NCBI GenBank assembly: GCA_015501595.1
Contig: JADNRX010001071.1
Location: 1 to 15,002 of the forward strand
Length of the DNA stretch: 15,002 bases
Reading direction: 5' to 3'
Origin: Hymenopellis radicata
Lineage: Eukaryota; Basidiomycota; Agaricomycetes; Agaricales; Physalacriaceae
A model generated the notes under the pieces. The model searched no databases. It had not been told where the DNA came from and saw only the letters and a program-made list of their open reading frames with translations. The translations under genes and the position numbers were made by a program. Below, in pieces: positions 1 to 8,678 of this stretch. Position 1 is the first letter of the stretch, and the number at the start of each line of letters is the position of its first letter.

Positions 1-470
1 TTAATCAGTTTTCTGGATGCGTACCGACGCAGCTGTAGTATGGATAAAAGATCATGGACAAGACTGAGTCGCGTGGTCCATTAGACCTTGAGCAGGCGTG
101 TCCTTGAGCCATTACTGAAGCGAAATGGAAGCGAAATGTGCGAGGGACATTCTGAAGATGACAGAAAAGCGCCAACCACTTCCGGCGACCAGCGGGCCGG
201 TCATAGTTTTTTCCACACCCACACCAATCGATTCTTATCGCCATTCCCTTGACATGTGCATGCACTGCGAGTTCCGGAAACATGAGTTGATATATTCTCA
301 GTTCACCACAGGCTTCATTTCCTGTCAAGAATACAGTCTGCTTTACCCAAGGAAAGTACTAGCCATCAATGCGGTAAAGAGAAATCAACGAATACAGTAT
401 GTACGTCCAGGAAAACGAAGAAGATAATCGACAGTGCGGAAGAGGAAATTGTACAATGAGATGAGAGCAT
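1..470. other. Left-edge stretch without a supported gene
   Basis: This stretch lies downstream of the minus-strand gene that ends at 471, so its right part is probably that gene's 3' untranslated region. Open frames of about 100 codons exist on both strands (around 5-328 minus and 125-427 plus), but they overlap each other, resemble no family I know and have no convincing splice or promoter context. I see no RNA gene or repeat. Confidence 0.5.
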
Positions 471-1468
471 TCAACGCGCGTACTTCGCCTTCAACGCGTC
501 AGCCGAGCGCACCACCTCGTCAACGGTCGACCGCAGATCCTTCTTCGCCTTTGTCAACTGCTTTCTCAGCTCGGAGATCTCTTTATCCTTCGCAGCAATC
601 AGCATGTCCTTTTCCCGCGACTGCAGCTGATTCTTGGCGTCGGCCAGCGAGCTCTGCTGATCCCTGATGATACCGAGGAGGGTCTCCTTGCTCAGATGAG
701 CGAAAGAGTCCATGGGATCAGATACCTTGGATGTCGATGGCGACTCAGACGCGGACGCGGACGCAGAGGAGGTTGTTGTGGAAGTACGCAAGCGTTTGGG
801 TGGTCGAAGGTTGGATATGTACTCGGCATCAGATTCGCGCCGCCGTGGTGTCGTGACCGACTCATGCTGTCCCTGCGGACAGCAGGTCGCATTTCTGAAG
901 CGGCACTCCCTACACTTCTTCCGCCCAATCCCTAGCCGCTTTTCGTATTCGCATGTGAGGTTGTTTCCGGCGCAGTGAGGGCACTACAAATGTCCAGTTA
1001 ACCATGACGAGTCAAGACTGGGATGGTGGGTTCGTACCGGGCGTTCAAAGGGAACGGGAACGAGATCCCAGTTAGCGATGTAGAGCCCGTTGATTTTGCC
1101 ACTCTGTCCAAGAACCCGTCCCGGCTTTCCGCGATGTTTCGAAAGACTAGGATTGCGCGAAGCTCTTCGGCGATGCGTTCCTGCTCCTTGGGAGGTAGCT
1201 TGATAGCGTCTTGGTAGAGGTCTTCGATCTCTTCCTGGGATAGAGGTTGGTCGAAGGATTTATACTGCGCAGGTTTAGCAGGGCTCGACGTTCATGGATG
1301 CAAACGCACTCTGTTAAGCAGGCTCAGAGGAGTCGCCATGGCTACTTGTTGATCCCCAGCAGAGTCCTCGCCGCCGAGTGAGGCTGGAGCCTGAGGCTCT
1401 GGCGACGACAAGACCGAAAGAACGTCGACTTCAGGTGACAGAACTTTGATGTCAGTGAGCTCTGACAT
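471..1468 (-). CDS. Zn2Cys6-like cysteine-cluster protein with C-terminal coiled coil
   Basis: Exon model (minus): 1468-1310, 1264-1148, 1103-1038, 983-471; about 284 residues. The start is MSELTD, just downstream of a pyrimidine-rich stretch. Introns 1265-1309 (GTGCGT donor, CTAAAC branch point) and 984-1037 (GTACGA donor) are convincing. The 1104-1147 intron is a guess: the frame changes there and its donor, GTCTTT, is poor, so a frameshift is equally possible. Residues about 115-148 carry cysteines spaced C-x2-C-x6-C-x12-C-x2-C-x6-C, which fits the fungal GAL4-type binuclear zinc cluster spacing. A basic patch (PPKRLR), a Ser/Ala-rich linker and a charged coiled coil (about 205-284) follow. 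This suggests a DNA-binding or dimerising nuclear protein. However, the basic residues usual between the first cysteines of GAL4-type clusters are missing, so DNA binding is inference. The ending ALKAKYAR-stop is clear. Confidence 0.65.
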
Positions 1469-1500
1469 GGTTGTTGAGGGCGAAGAAGAAAAAGGAGACC
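1469..1500 (-). promoter_or_regulatory. Pyrimidine-rich stretch before the start codon of the left cysteine-cluster gene
   Basis: Read on the minus strand, the 32 bases before the proposed ATG at 1468 are largely C and T (a CTCCTTTTTCTTCTTCG core). Pyrimidine-rich tracts near the transcription start are common in filamentous fungal promoters, which supports the chosen start. No TATA box is obvious upstream on that strand. Confidence 0.4.
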
Positions 1501-2428
1501 CTGGAAGTACAGTGGCTATAGCGTAAAATTGAGTAAAAGCGGTTACGAAACACGACGATCCCCGCTGGATAGAAGCGAACATGCTAACTTACCTGCGAAA
1601 GAACGGTGGTGCTAAGACGTGTCCTTTGTATCAGAGCTCACGAACATCCTCGAGTGAAAGAGCTATTGGAACGGAAGCAAGTTCCAAGTTGGAACGATCG
1701 AAAATATGAACCAGTTACTTACGTCACTGTCGCGTGGTCCTTTTCCAATTCCACCACCATCTCGCGTCTTGCTCTTGCTCATTGACGCGTCGTTGGCTCT
1801 TGAAGCACGTCCGGAATATTGCCAGCAGTGATGTAAACCTACGCCTGGAATTCCATACGCCCTTCCACGTTCTCCCAAGGCCATGAAGTACTTTTGACGC
1901 CCGTCTCTCTTTCAAAGATGCACCAATAGCAGGTGCGCTTGCTGTGATCTCCCTTTCTATGTCCTACCAATCTGATTAACTCACACGCATGTCAGGGTTT
2001 ATGTATTAGCAGCGTCGTCACTGAGATGCGACTTGCAAGATTACTCAAGGCATCCCTACAATTGAATTAGACACGGAAAACGTCGGTGCGTGCCATGAGG
2101 TAAACATCGGAACATGTTTAAGCTGGTGTTCCTGTTTGTAACGCATTCAGACATATGTTTTGAAAGTGCGCCACAATCTGCGTCGGGAGTCGGATCATCG
2201 TTCGACTAGCGTCTGGAAGATTCTACAGTGCATCCTTCTGAATTATTGTGCATGTATGAGGCTGTCCACTATCTATTGTTCGCCTTTTGGACATCACACA
2301 TCATTATGCAGCCCCTGCTCCGCGTGTTGTGCCCCCATACTATAAAAGAGAGGCCATCCCACTCTGGTCATTACCCAGTTTTCAGCCCCGGAACCCACTG
2401 ATTCGTACATTCACTCGAGTGTTTTAAC
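1501..2428. other. Divergent intergenic region between the left cysteine-cluster gene and the Gly-rich gene
   Basis: Apart from the TATA box listed separately, I see no supported gene. On the minus strand a short ATG frame (MSKSKTRDG, start near 1782) runs into a good GTAAGT donor at about 1725, and further splice-like signals lie around 1590. This could be an upstream non-coding or coding exon of the 471-1468 gene, but I found no join that stays in frame to MSELTD. The remaining open frames are short and look random. Confidence 0.4.
2341..2347 (+). promoter_or_regulatory. TATA box of the Gly-rich protein gene
   Basis: A perfect TATAAAA lies 82 bases before the ATG at 2429. A start of transcription about 30 bases downstream would give a leader of roughly 55 bases, normal for a fungal gene, and 2429 is the first ATG after it. 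Confidence 0.6.
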
Positions 2429-3558
2429 ATGTACATTCGTTTCATCTCTTCACGCTCGGCCAAAACAGATCTAGAACGACGAAAAGGCGGTGGCGGCAAG
2501 GGAGGCAGTGGTAGCGGTGGCGGCAGAGGGGCCATCAGTAGCGGAGGGAAAAGTGGTGGCGGGACAAGCAGTGGCGCCAGGGGAGGTGCAGGAGACGCCA
2601 CCGGCTCAAAGTCCAGCGCGACATGGGGCGGCTTCAGATCTAACACTGGCGCTGGGAGTGATCCTCGTCCTGGCAGCCTCGGTGGCAGTCCCATCATAAA
2701 GATTCCCGCTGGACAGCCGTTTGCGGGACGGTTAGCGGGTGGCGGAGAACGTGGGCAGGTCAATGGAACCTCGTGAGTCATGCTATAACATCTCTAGGCC
2801 TACTAATTCCTGGGCTGTTCGAACAGTACGTACGGAGGTGGTTATCCTTCGAGTTACAATTATACAGGTGCCGACGTACGTGGAAGAGGGTTCCCGTTCT
2901 ACTTCTGGCCTATCGCTTTTGGAACTACAGGAACACTGTCCTACTTCTACCATGACGAGGTCAGTACACAATGTTCAAGTTATTGGATTCGGGGCATCTT
3001 CTAACGAACACTTAGTACGGACTTCCGACCAACGAGAGTCGCCCAGGTGGAGCTCAACAGATGGCGACTTACTACATCAGCTCTGCGGATGGAAAAGGTA
3101 ACCATACAGTACGTGTCATCGCCGACCGCAATAGCTTGCTTGATATCGTCAATATTCTCGACGGCTTCATCTCGAGAGGTCGTAAATCTGGTGACTGCTG
3201 GAGCAAGGCCGTGCGCCCGATCAACGGTGTTATAGCCCCATTCGATGCCGCCCATGTGAAGCCCGAGCAAGTATGGACCTACATTCGAGCCAACAGCGCA
3301 GCGCTGAGCATCGATGAGTACAACAATTCGGCCGTCTTCAATTCGAAGGATCGCGCAGCAAGTGGTTCCGCTCTCCCAGCGTTCATTGACCACGGTGCCG
3401 TGACGTGTATCACTGGGCGTTTGGTCACCAACATTCCTCTTGTAGATGGCCCGCCTCAGTCGGTAGTCAATGGGGCGGAGGTATCAAGGACGGCCACAAT
3501 AGACACATCACATTTCATTCTGTTTTACTTCGTTCTGTTATGTCTTCTCGATGTTTGA
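2429..3558 (+). CDS. Gly-rich protein with RGRGFPFYFWP core and hydrophobic C-terminus, function unknown
   Basis: Three exons: 2429-2772, 2827-2959, 3016-3558; introns of 54 and 56 bp (GTGAGT and GTCAGT donors); about 339 residues. The N-terminal third is Gly/Ser-rich (about residues 20-110). Exon 2 carries GGGYPSSYNYTG, then RGRGFPFYFWP (133-143). Exon 3 opens with YGLPTNESRPGG (160-171), with a possible N-glycosylation site, NES. A mixed alpha/beta-looking region with two cysteines (one near residue 220) follows. The last 14 residues are strongly hydrophobic, like a membrane anchor or GPI-attachment tail. From memory, similar Gly-rich proteins with GFPFYFWP and SRPGG blocks recur in Agaricomycetes and are predicted to be secreted or cell-surface; no function is known to me. 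Oddly, the N-terminus (MYIRFISSRS) does not look like a classical signal peptide, so an unseen upstream exon is possible. Confidence 0.8.
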
Positions 3559-3987
3559 ATGTTCCTTCCTTACTCATTACGAAGTAACGTCCATTAATGA
3601 AATTTTTCTAGCACGGGTCACGCCGTTAGTGTCAGTGATCATCGGTGTAACTGTTCACGTACGTCGTTTATGAGCCAGCCATCCGCATAACATTGCTTGA
3701 AGGTCTCTATAATTCTGTCACTTGCGTTCCACACATCGACCAGATTCGTCCTGCACTCGCGCTTCCGCTACTCCTTCATGATTGCTTGATGATTGCAACG
3801 AATTTCGTCTTGCGAGAACCAACTCGGAACTGAAGGCTGTGATTCATCGGCATTCGGGCCGTAATCCGGAAGTCCAGCCCTCGACTCGGCACACCTCGGC
3901 AAGTCGATCATACATCCTGATCTCATGGCGACCGACTGACGCGTTTCTTCTTCATGACCATCGTGCTCTGTAACCTCGCTAGCGGTC
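3559..3987. other. Intergenic region between the Gly-rich gene and the dynamin-like gene
   Basis: The 429 bases hold the 3' region of the Gly-rich gene and the presumed promoter of the dynamin-like gene. Short overlapping open frames on both strands (around 3768-4031) show no recognisable domain. I see no clear TATA box, repeat or RNA gene. Confidence 0.5.
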
Positions 3988-6406
3988 ATGGACTCAGACC
4001 TCAGAGAAATTCTAAACCGCATAAAGGGCACTGCGGACAGTCTTGGTGGGCTATTCTAACGCCATTTATTTTGTCTTTTCGTTGCTAACAAATGTTCCGT
4101 TGTCAGGTAGGGAACTAGAGGTCCCACACATTGTTGTGGTATGAGAATCTGCTTCTGTTTGTATTTCAACGCGTCGATTGTATGCAGCTTGGTCCTCCCT
4201 CGTCCGGGAAATCGACAGTCCTGGAATGGTAAGCCTAACAACCAGTTTAGTCTCATCTAGTAATTGATTGCAGTCTCGTTCAACGTGAATTTCTACCTCG
4301 TGGTCCTGGCATAACCACGCGCCGACCGGTAGTCATTCGTCTCGTACATTCTTCCCGATCCGAATGGAGCGAATTTGGCCATTTGGAGAAGCGATTCACC
4401 GAGTACGCTGAAATTCAGCAGGAGATACAGAATGAAACCCTTAGAGTTGCTGGTCGTAACAAGGGCATTAGCAGTCAGCCCATATTTCTGACGCTGCATA
4501 GTCCCAGCGTTGTCGATTTAACACTCGTGGATTTGCCAGGCTTGACGACGGTCAGATTGCATTTGTTTCTCGCCGCCTCTTTAGATTCTGAAGTTCAATA
4601 GGTATCGAGCAATGCCCTGCCTCACGACCCAGGAACCGACTCCGTGCTTTCGCAATGGAGTATATCTCGAATTATAACACTATTGTTCTTGTTGTGTCAC
4701 CAGTGCAGGCCGACCTGTGCGATTCCGAGTCAAGGAAACTGGCTCAAATGGTCGATCCCCTTTGCTCTCGAACTTTGACCGTACTGACAGGGGTTGACAA
4801 TGGTGTGGAGATTGTAGACGTCCTTTCAGGCGATGTACATGTCCACAGGCCATCGTTCCGCGCATCTCAGCGAGGAAAGAGCTCTGCGCGCTTAGCAAAG
4901 GCGATTAGCGCGGTTAGTCAACTTTCGCCCGTGATATTCACAGACACTAAATATGAGTTCCAATAATAGCCCCTGCGAAATCAATTCAAGGATCAACTGC
5001 CAGCGCTACGGACTCGTGCGAATACTCTCGTCCTCCAAACCGAACGCGAGATCGAATCACTGGGCAGTGTCGTCTGCGACCAGCCGCACCTTCAGAGTGC
5101 ACTGGTACTCAAAATGATCCTTCAATTCTCCGACGATTTCGTGACCTCCATCAACGGCACTGTGTCCGACTATCCACGACGGACCTACCGGTGGCTCTCG
5201 TATTTATTCCGTATTCCATGACATATTCGGTGGCGCGCTGAGCGAGATGAACCCGTAGAACATCTCATCGATGCAGACATTCGCACAGCCATTCGAAATT
5301 CTGCGGGGACGAAGGCGGGCTTGTTTGTACCGGAGGTGGCGTTTGAGATGTTGATGAAACCGCAGATTCGCATGTTGGAGGTACCAGTGACGAGATGCGT
5401 GGATCTCGTATACGACGAGATGGTGCAGATATGCCATTCGTGTACGTCGGAGGTATGATATAGTACTTTCGCTGTTCCTTTCCCTGCTCTGACATTTTAT
5501 ACCGCAGGAACTACGGCGATTTCCTCAGGTACGCACGCGACTTTTACAAGCTACTCTACAGCTCCTTCGAGAGCGCCTCCGGCCTACCCAGGAGTTCGCC
5601 CAAAGTCTCGTCGACATTGAAGAGTCGTATATCAACACGAGCCATCCAGAACTCGTCGCTAGATACAACGCCGCTCGTAAGGCCAAGGATTCACATCGTC
5701 GGATCACTGCAAAGAAGGTTTGTTTCTCAACACATTACATTTCTACGAAAATTAAGCCCGGTCCTAGAAGTCGAGGGCGCCAAAGAAGTCTATCAGTTCT
5801 TCGACCATGCGGCCCACATTCGTGGATGCAGTGCCTATGCAACCCCCACCCCGGCCACATTCAGCCCTGGGGACCTCAAGTCAAGCAGACGCAGCGGCTT
5901 CTGCAAAGGACAAGTTGCTGCGTTACTTCTTTAAACAGTCTGGAGGCATGTCGATCCCACAGCCCACGACGTCCACTTCCCTTCCATCTTCACCTGCTCG
6001 TCAGAGCTTTGAGGATTCCCCGCCTCCATCTCAATCCGATTTCACCGATAACGATGTTGGTACTTCTCCTTGCGATTCGCCCGTGATACCCAGCTTTCCT
6101 TCAGCGGAGGTGGAACCAAAGATGGCCCTAATTAGATCCCTCATCATCTCCTACTTCGACATCGTCCGCGAGTCCATACAGGATCTCGTTCCTAAAGTGA
6201 TTATGCATTCGCTTGTGAACCGCATTACCGCGGAGCTGCAGAATCATTTGATTAGGGAGGTTTACGCGGAGAAGACGGATGCCATGGCCGCGATGCTCGT
6301 CGAGGACGAGAGCACTGCAAGGGAACGGGAGAGGATTACGGCACAATTGGAGGTGTATAGGCAGGCAGGTGTGGCGTTGACAGAGATTTCTCGGTGCTTG
6401 GTATGA
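3988..6406 (+). pseudogene. Dynamin/Vps1-like large GTPase, disrupted in G domain and stalk
   Basis: Exons: 3988-4045, 4107-4138, 4188-4228, 4274-4550, 4602-4912, 4970-5452, 5508-5717, 5768-6406. Visible in order: MDSDLREIL start; PHIVV; P-loop GPPSSGKST (about 32-40); FLPRGPGITTRRP with the switch-I threonine; DLPGLTT (G3); EYISNYNTIVLVVSP; a degenerate G4; stalk LPALRTR, FHDIFGGALSEM, IRTAIRN, GLFVPEVAFE; EELRRFPQ, YINTSHPEL; a Ser/Pro-rich linker; and a complete GED (about 6115-6400). Intact relatives are membrane-remodelling GTPases in vacuolar, peroxisomal or mitochondrial fission. There is no PH or proline-rich domain, so the layout is Vps1/Dnm1-like. Damage: a frame jump near 4640, altered G4 (LTGVD where TKxD is expected), loss of roughly 45 G-domain residues after about 4830, and frame jumps near 5175, 5190 and 5254 with an in-frame TGA at 5219-5221. 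Probably non-functional, although the C-terminal half is still open. Confidence 0.9.
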
Positions 6407-6771
6407 GGACAGTCGTTACGGTCTCCTTCTATCCATTTAATCATCGAGTCCATCTAGTAGTGACTTTCGTTGAATGTATATTAATAATTTTGCCACGAAA
6501 ATCAAGACGCCATGCATGGAGATCGCGACAGTGTGTCATACTTTGTGGGACATCTTTCTCCTAGACTGACTGGAGCGGGTTACAAGGCTCTACATTGAAT
6601 GCTTTCTTTCATTGTTTCTCATTGTACTGAAGAGTTTCATAGTCCTGCGGGTCATCACTCATTTTCCAGTAGCCGTCTAGGGCACTGTCATATCGATTCT
6701 GGAGCTTATTGACTGGATGCCGAATGTAGATCCTGATCCGGTGAGTTCGGTGATCTACACCCTGTTTTATC
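6407..6771. other. Intergenic region between the dynamin-like gene and the membrane-protein gene
   Basis: No supported gene. A GTGAGT donor at 6741 and a TATAG acceptor ending at 6781 could frame a 41 bp intron preceded by an ATG at 6717, but joining these exons meets a stop almost at once. The next gene may therefore have an upstream untranslated exon here. Confidence 0.4.
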
Positions 6772-7822
6772 ATGTCTATAGCGCCCATGAGCCTCAACCC
6801 TGCAGTGGTGGGGACGACGGAGGCAGGCGCCTACCATGTTTCCCTCTTACCTCTTACCGTGATCATTTTTGTAGCCAGAGGCTGGGGTATGAGCTATGGG
6901 TCATGCCGGTTCGTTTTGACATTCCTCTGTTATTCTACGGGTTCCGTCACGACCATTTGCAGATCCGCAGTCTACGCGTACCCTTCAGAAGAGGAGCGGC
7001 TCAATCGTCGGACTAGCAGTGGGCGTTACACTCGGTGTACTCATTCTTCTTTGCGTGGTCTCTTTGGTCACTCTATGGTTATACCTACGCCGGAAACGGA
7101 GTCGCTTCGACGGTGACCGGACCATATACAAACCAGTTGAAGCTGCTGACCTTGACCTGGACGACGGACCCATACCTATGACATTGTACAACATGCCAAA
7201 TGCGAATGGGTCTTTCAACCCATACGATGGCCGTAACATGATGCCCACTGGTTGGGCGTCGGTCACGCAGAGTACCCTCGTTGGCCAACAGACCTCTTCC
7301 CAGACCAAAGGCCTGTGCTTATCGACGTCAAGTGCACGTTCCTCCAACGCGGCCTTAGCGACCACTTCCCATGTACCCACCATCATAACCGCGTTCCAGC
7401 GCGAGCGAACTTCGGCTGGTGTCCCCAGGTCTTCGCCTCACACGCAAAACGGTAGACGCGCATCATCTGCCGGACCTTACCCTGTACACAGCCCGCCACT
7501 CAGCTACGGCAATGCAAAGGGCAAGCGCTCCGCTAGTGCAGACGCTGCGCTCTCTCCCGCGTCTGACCGCCTGTACAATAACGCGTCATCTTCTGCTGTC
7601 ATGCTGCACCACCAGATAAACCCAGAAGAAATGGCAAGGCGGAAGCGGAGTCATGAACGATACGTGGAGGAGAAGAGGAGGCAAAGCGTTGCGATTGCGC
7701 AGTCCATGGAAGTGGAGATGGATGCATTCGGGGTTCCGTCAGCAAAGGAGATTCCAAGGACGGGTAGGAGCGTGAGGCGCGCGGCTAGTCGAAGCGCTGC
7801 ACCGCCTGCCTATTTATCATAG
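6772..7822 (+). CDS. Single-pass membrane protein with long Ser/Arg-rich cytoplasmic tail
   Basis: Proposed exons 6772-6886 and 6963-7822 (76 bp intron, GTATGA donor, TTGCAG acceptor) give about 324 residues. The second exon is secure: from QKRSGSIVG it runs into one long hydrophobic segment (about residues 53-80: VGLAVGVTLGVLILLCVV and onward), then the stop-transfer cluster RRKR and a hydrophilic tail of about 240 residues rich in Ser, Arg, Pro and Asn. A charged, possibly helical stretch (EEMARRKRSHERYVEEKRR) and a Pro-rich end (APPAYLS) follow. This layout, with a short lumenal part, one TM helix and a long disordered tail, is common among uncharacterised basidiomycete sensor-like proteins. 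Oddly, the usual Ser/Thr-rich extracellular domain is nearly absent, and exon 1 adds a second weakly hydrophobic stretch (SLLPLTVIIFVA). The N-terminus is the uncertain part. No enzymatic domain recognised. Confidence 0.65.
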
Positions 7823-8678
7823 TGACAACGGACCCATTCCGGTCATGGACATCGAAACTTTACGTCGTTGGCTCGTCTGTAACTTCTGTTCTAATTTATT
7901 ATCTCTCGATTCAAATGCATTCCCTTCAATAGATTTCTTGCGGTATAACAGAAGTACACGTTGAGCCTAAATAGGCGCTTTACATTCGGAATGCTTCAAA
8001 TGACACTAGTCTTGGACTTGTACCCTGCGCCTGATTGGTCTTGCTAGAGGCTAGGAGAGCTGTTCAACAGTTCGATGGTCGGCACATCTTACTTTCCAAC
8101 CACGAGTGACTAGTCATCTATCTTGGCCTCCGAGTCTTCATGCCAGTGGAGTCCAGTCGTCGTCCAAATTGCCATGAAGTCAAGTCCTCTCCGCAAAGTC
8201 GCGTCGTCCGGGAGGGATATCTTCTTTTGGAATTCACCTCAGCTTTCACCAAATATTTTCCTATTCTCCTCTAGCCTCGAGGGTCCCAAACTGCGAGTTA
8301 ACTCCACAGAAGATGATACACAGAATGCACAGTTTGGGCAGCTCGCTGAGACCAGTTTGTAAATGTGTGCATTGTTTAAATTGCATCTATATCTCCAGTC
8401 GCTGGTCGGACCTGTCGCGCCAATCTGCATCCCGGCCAAGGGTATACTGCGGGTACTCAAGGCGCATATACAAATGCCAAATCTCCTTTCCGAGACACGC
8501 CATAGTACAGGAATATAATCAGGATGTATTGAACCGATACAGATGGGACATGATGGAAATGACACTACGATTACAGTGACGGAGATGGGTTAGACACTTG
8601 AGAAATACAGACCTGCGCCCACTCTATACAACGGTGGTGAGGTGATATACGTACAGTGACGATGAATATGCAACGTCT
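7823..8678. other. Convergent intergenic region
   Basis: The region lies between the 3' ends of the membrane-protein gene (+) and the BCS1-like gene (-). Open frames of 79-108 codons around 8123-8565 overlap on both strands, contain no domain I recognise and lack splice context. The minus-strand frame has scattered Cys pairs (CPIC, CPNC) but no consistent pattern. I see no repeat or RNA gene. Confidence 0.45.

Noticed and set aside
125..427. 100-codon open frame on the plus strand at the left edge
   Set aside because: Composition looks random, it overlaps a similar minus-strand frame, and it has no promoter, splice signals or recognisable domain.
434..978. Several plus-strand open frames over the left cysteine-cluster gene
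   Set aside because: They are antisense shadows of the minus-strand exon that encodes the cysteine cluster and coiled coil.
2371..2781. 136-codon Pro-rich minus-strand frame
   Set aside because: It is the reverse complement of the Gly-rich exon; Gly codons read backwards give Pro and Ala.
8239..8565. 108-codon minus-strand frame with CPIC and CPNC pairs
   Set aside because: The pairs are far apart and fit no zinc-finger spacing; the frame overlaps plus-strand frames of similar size.
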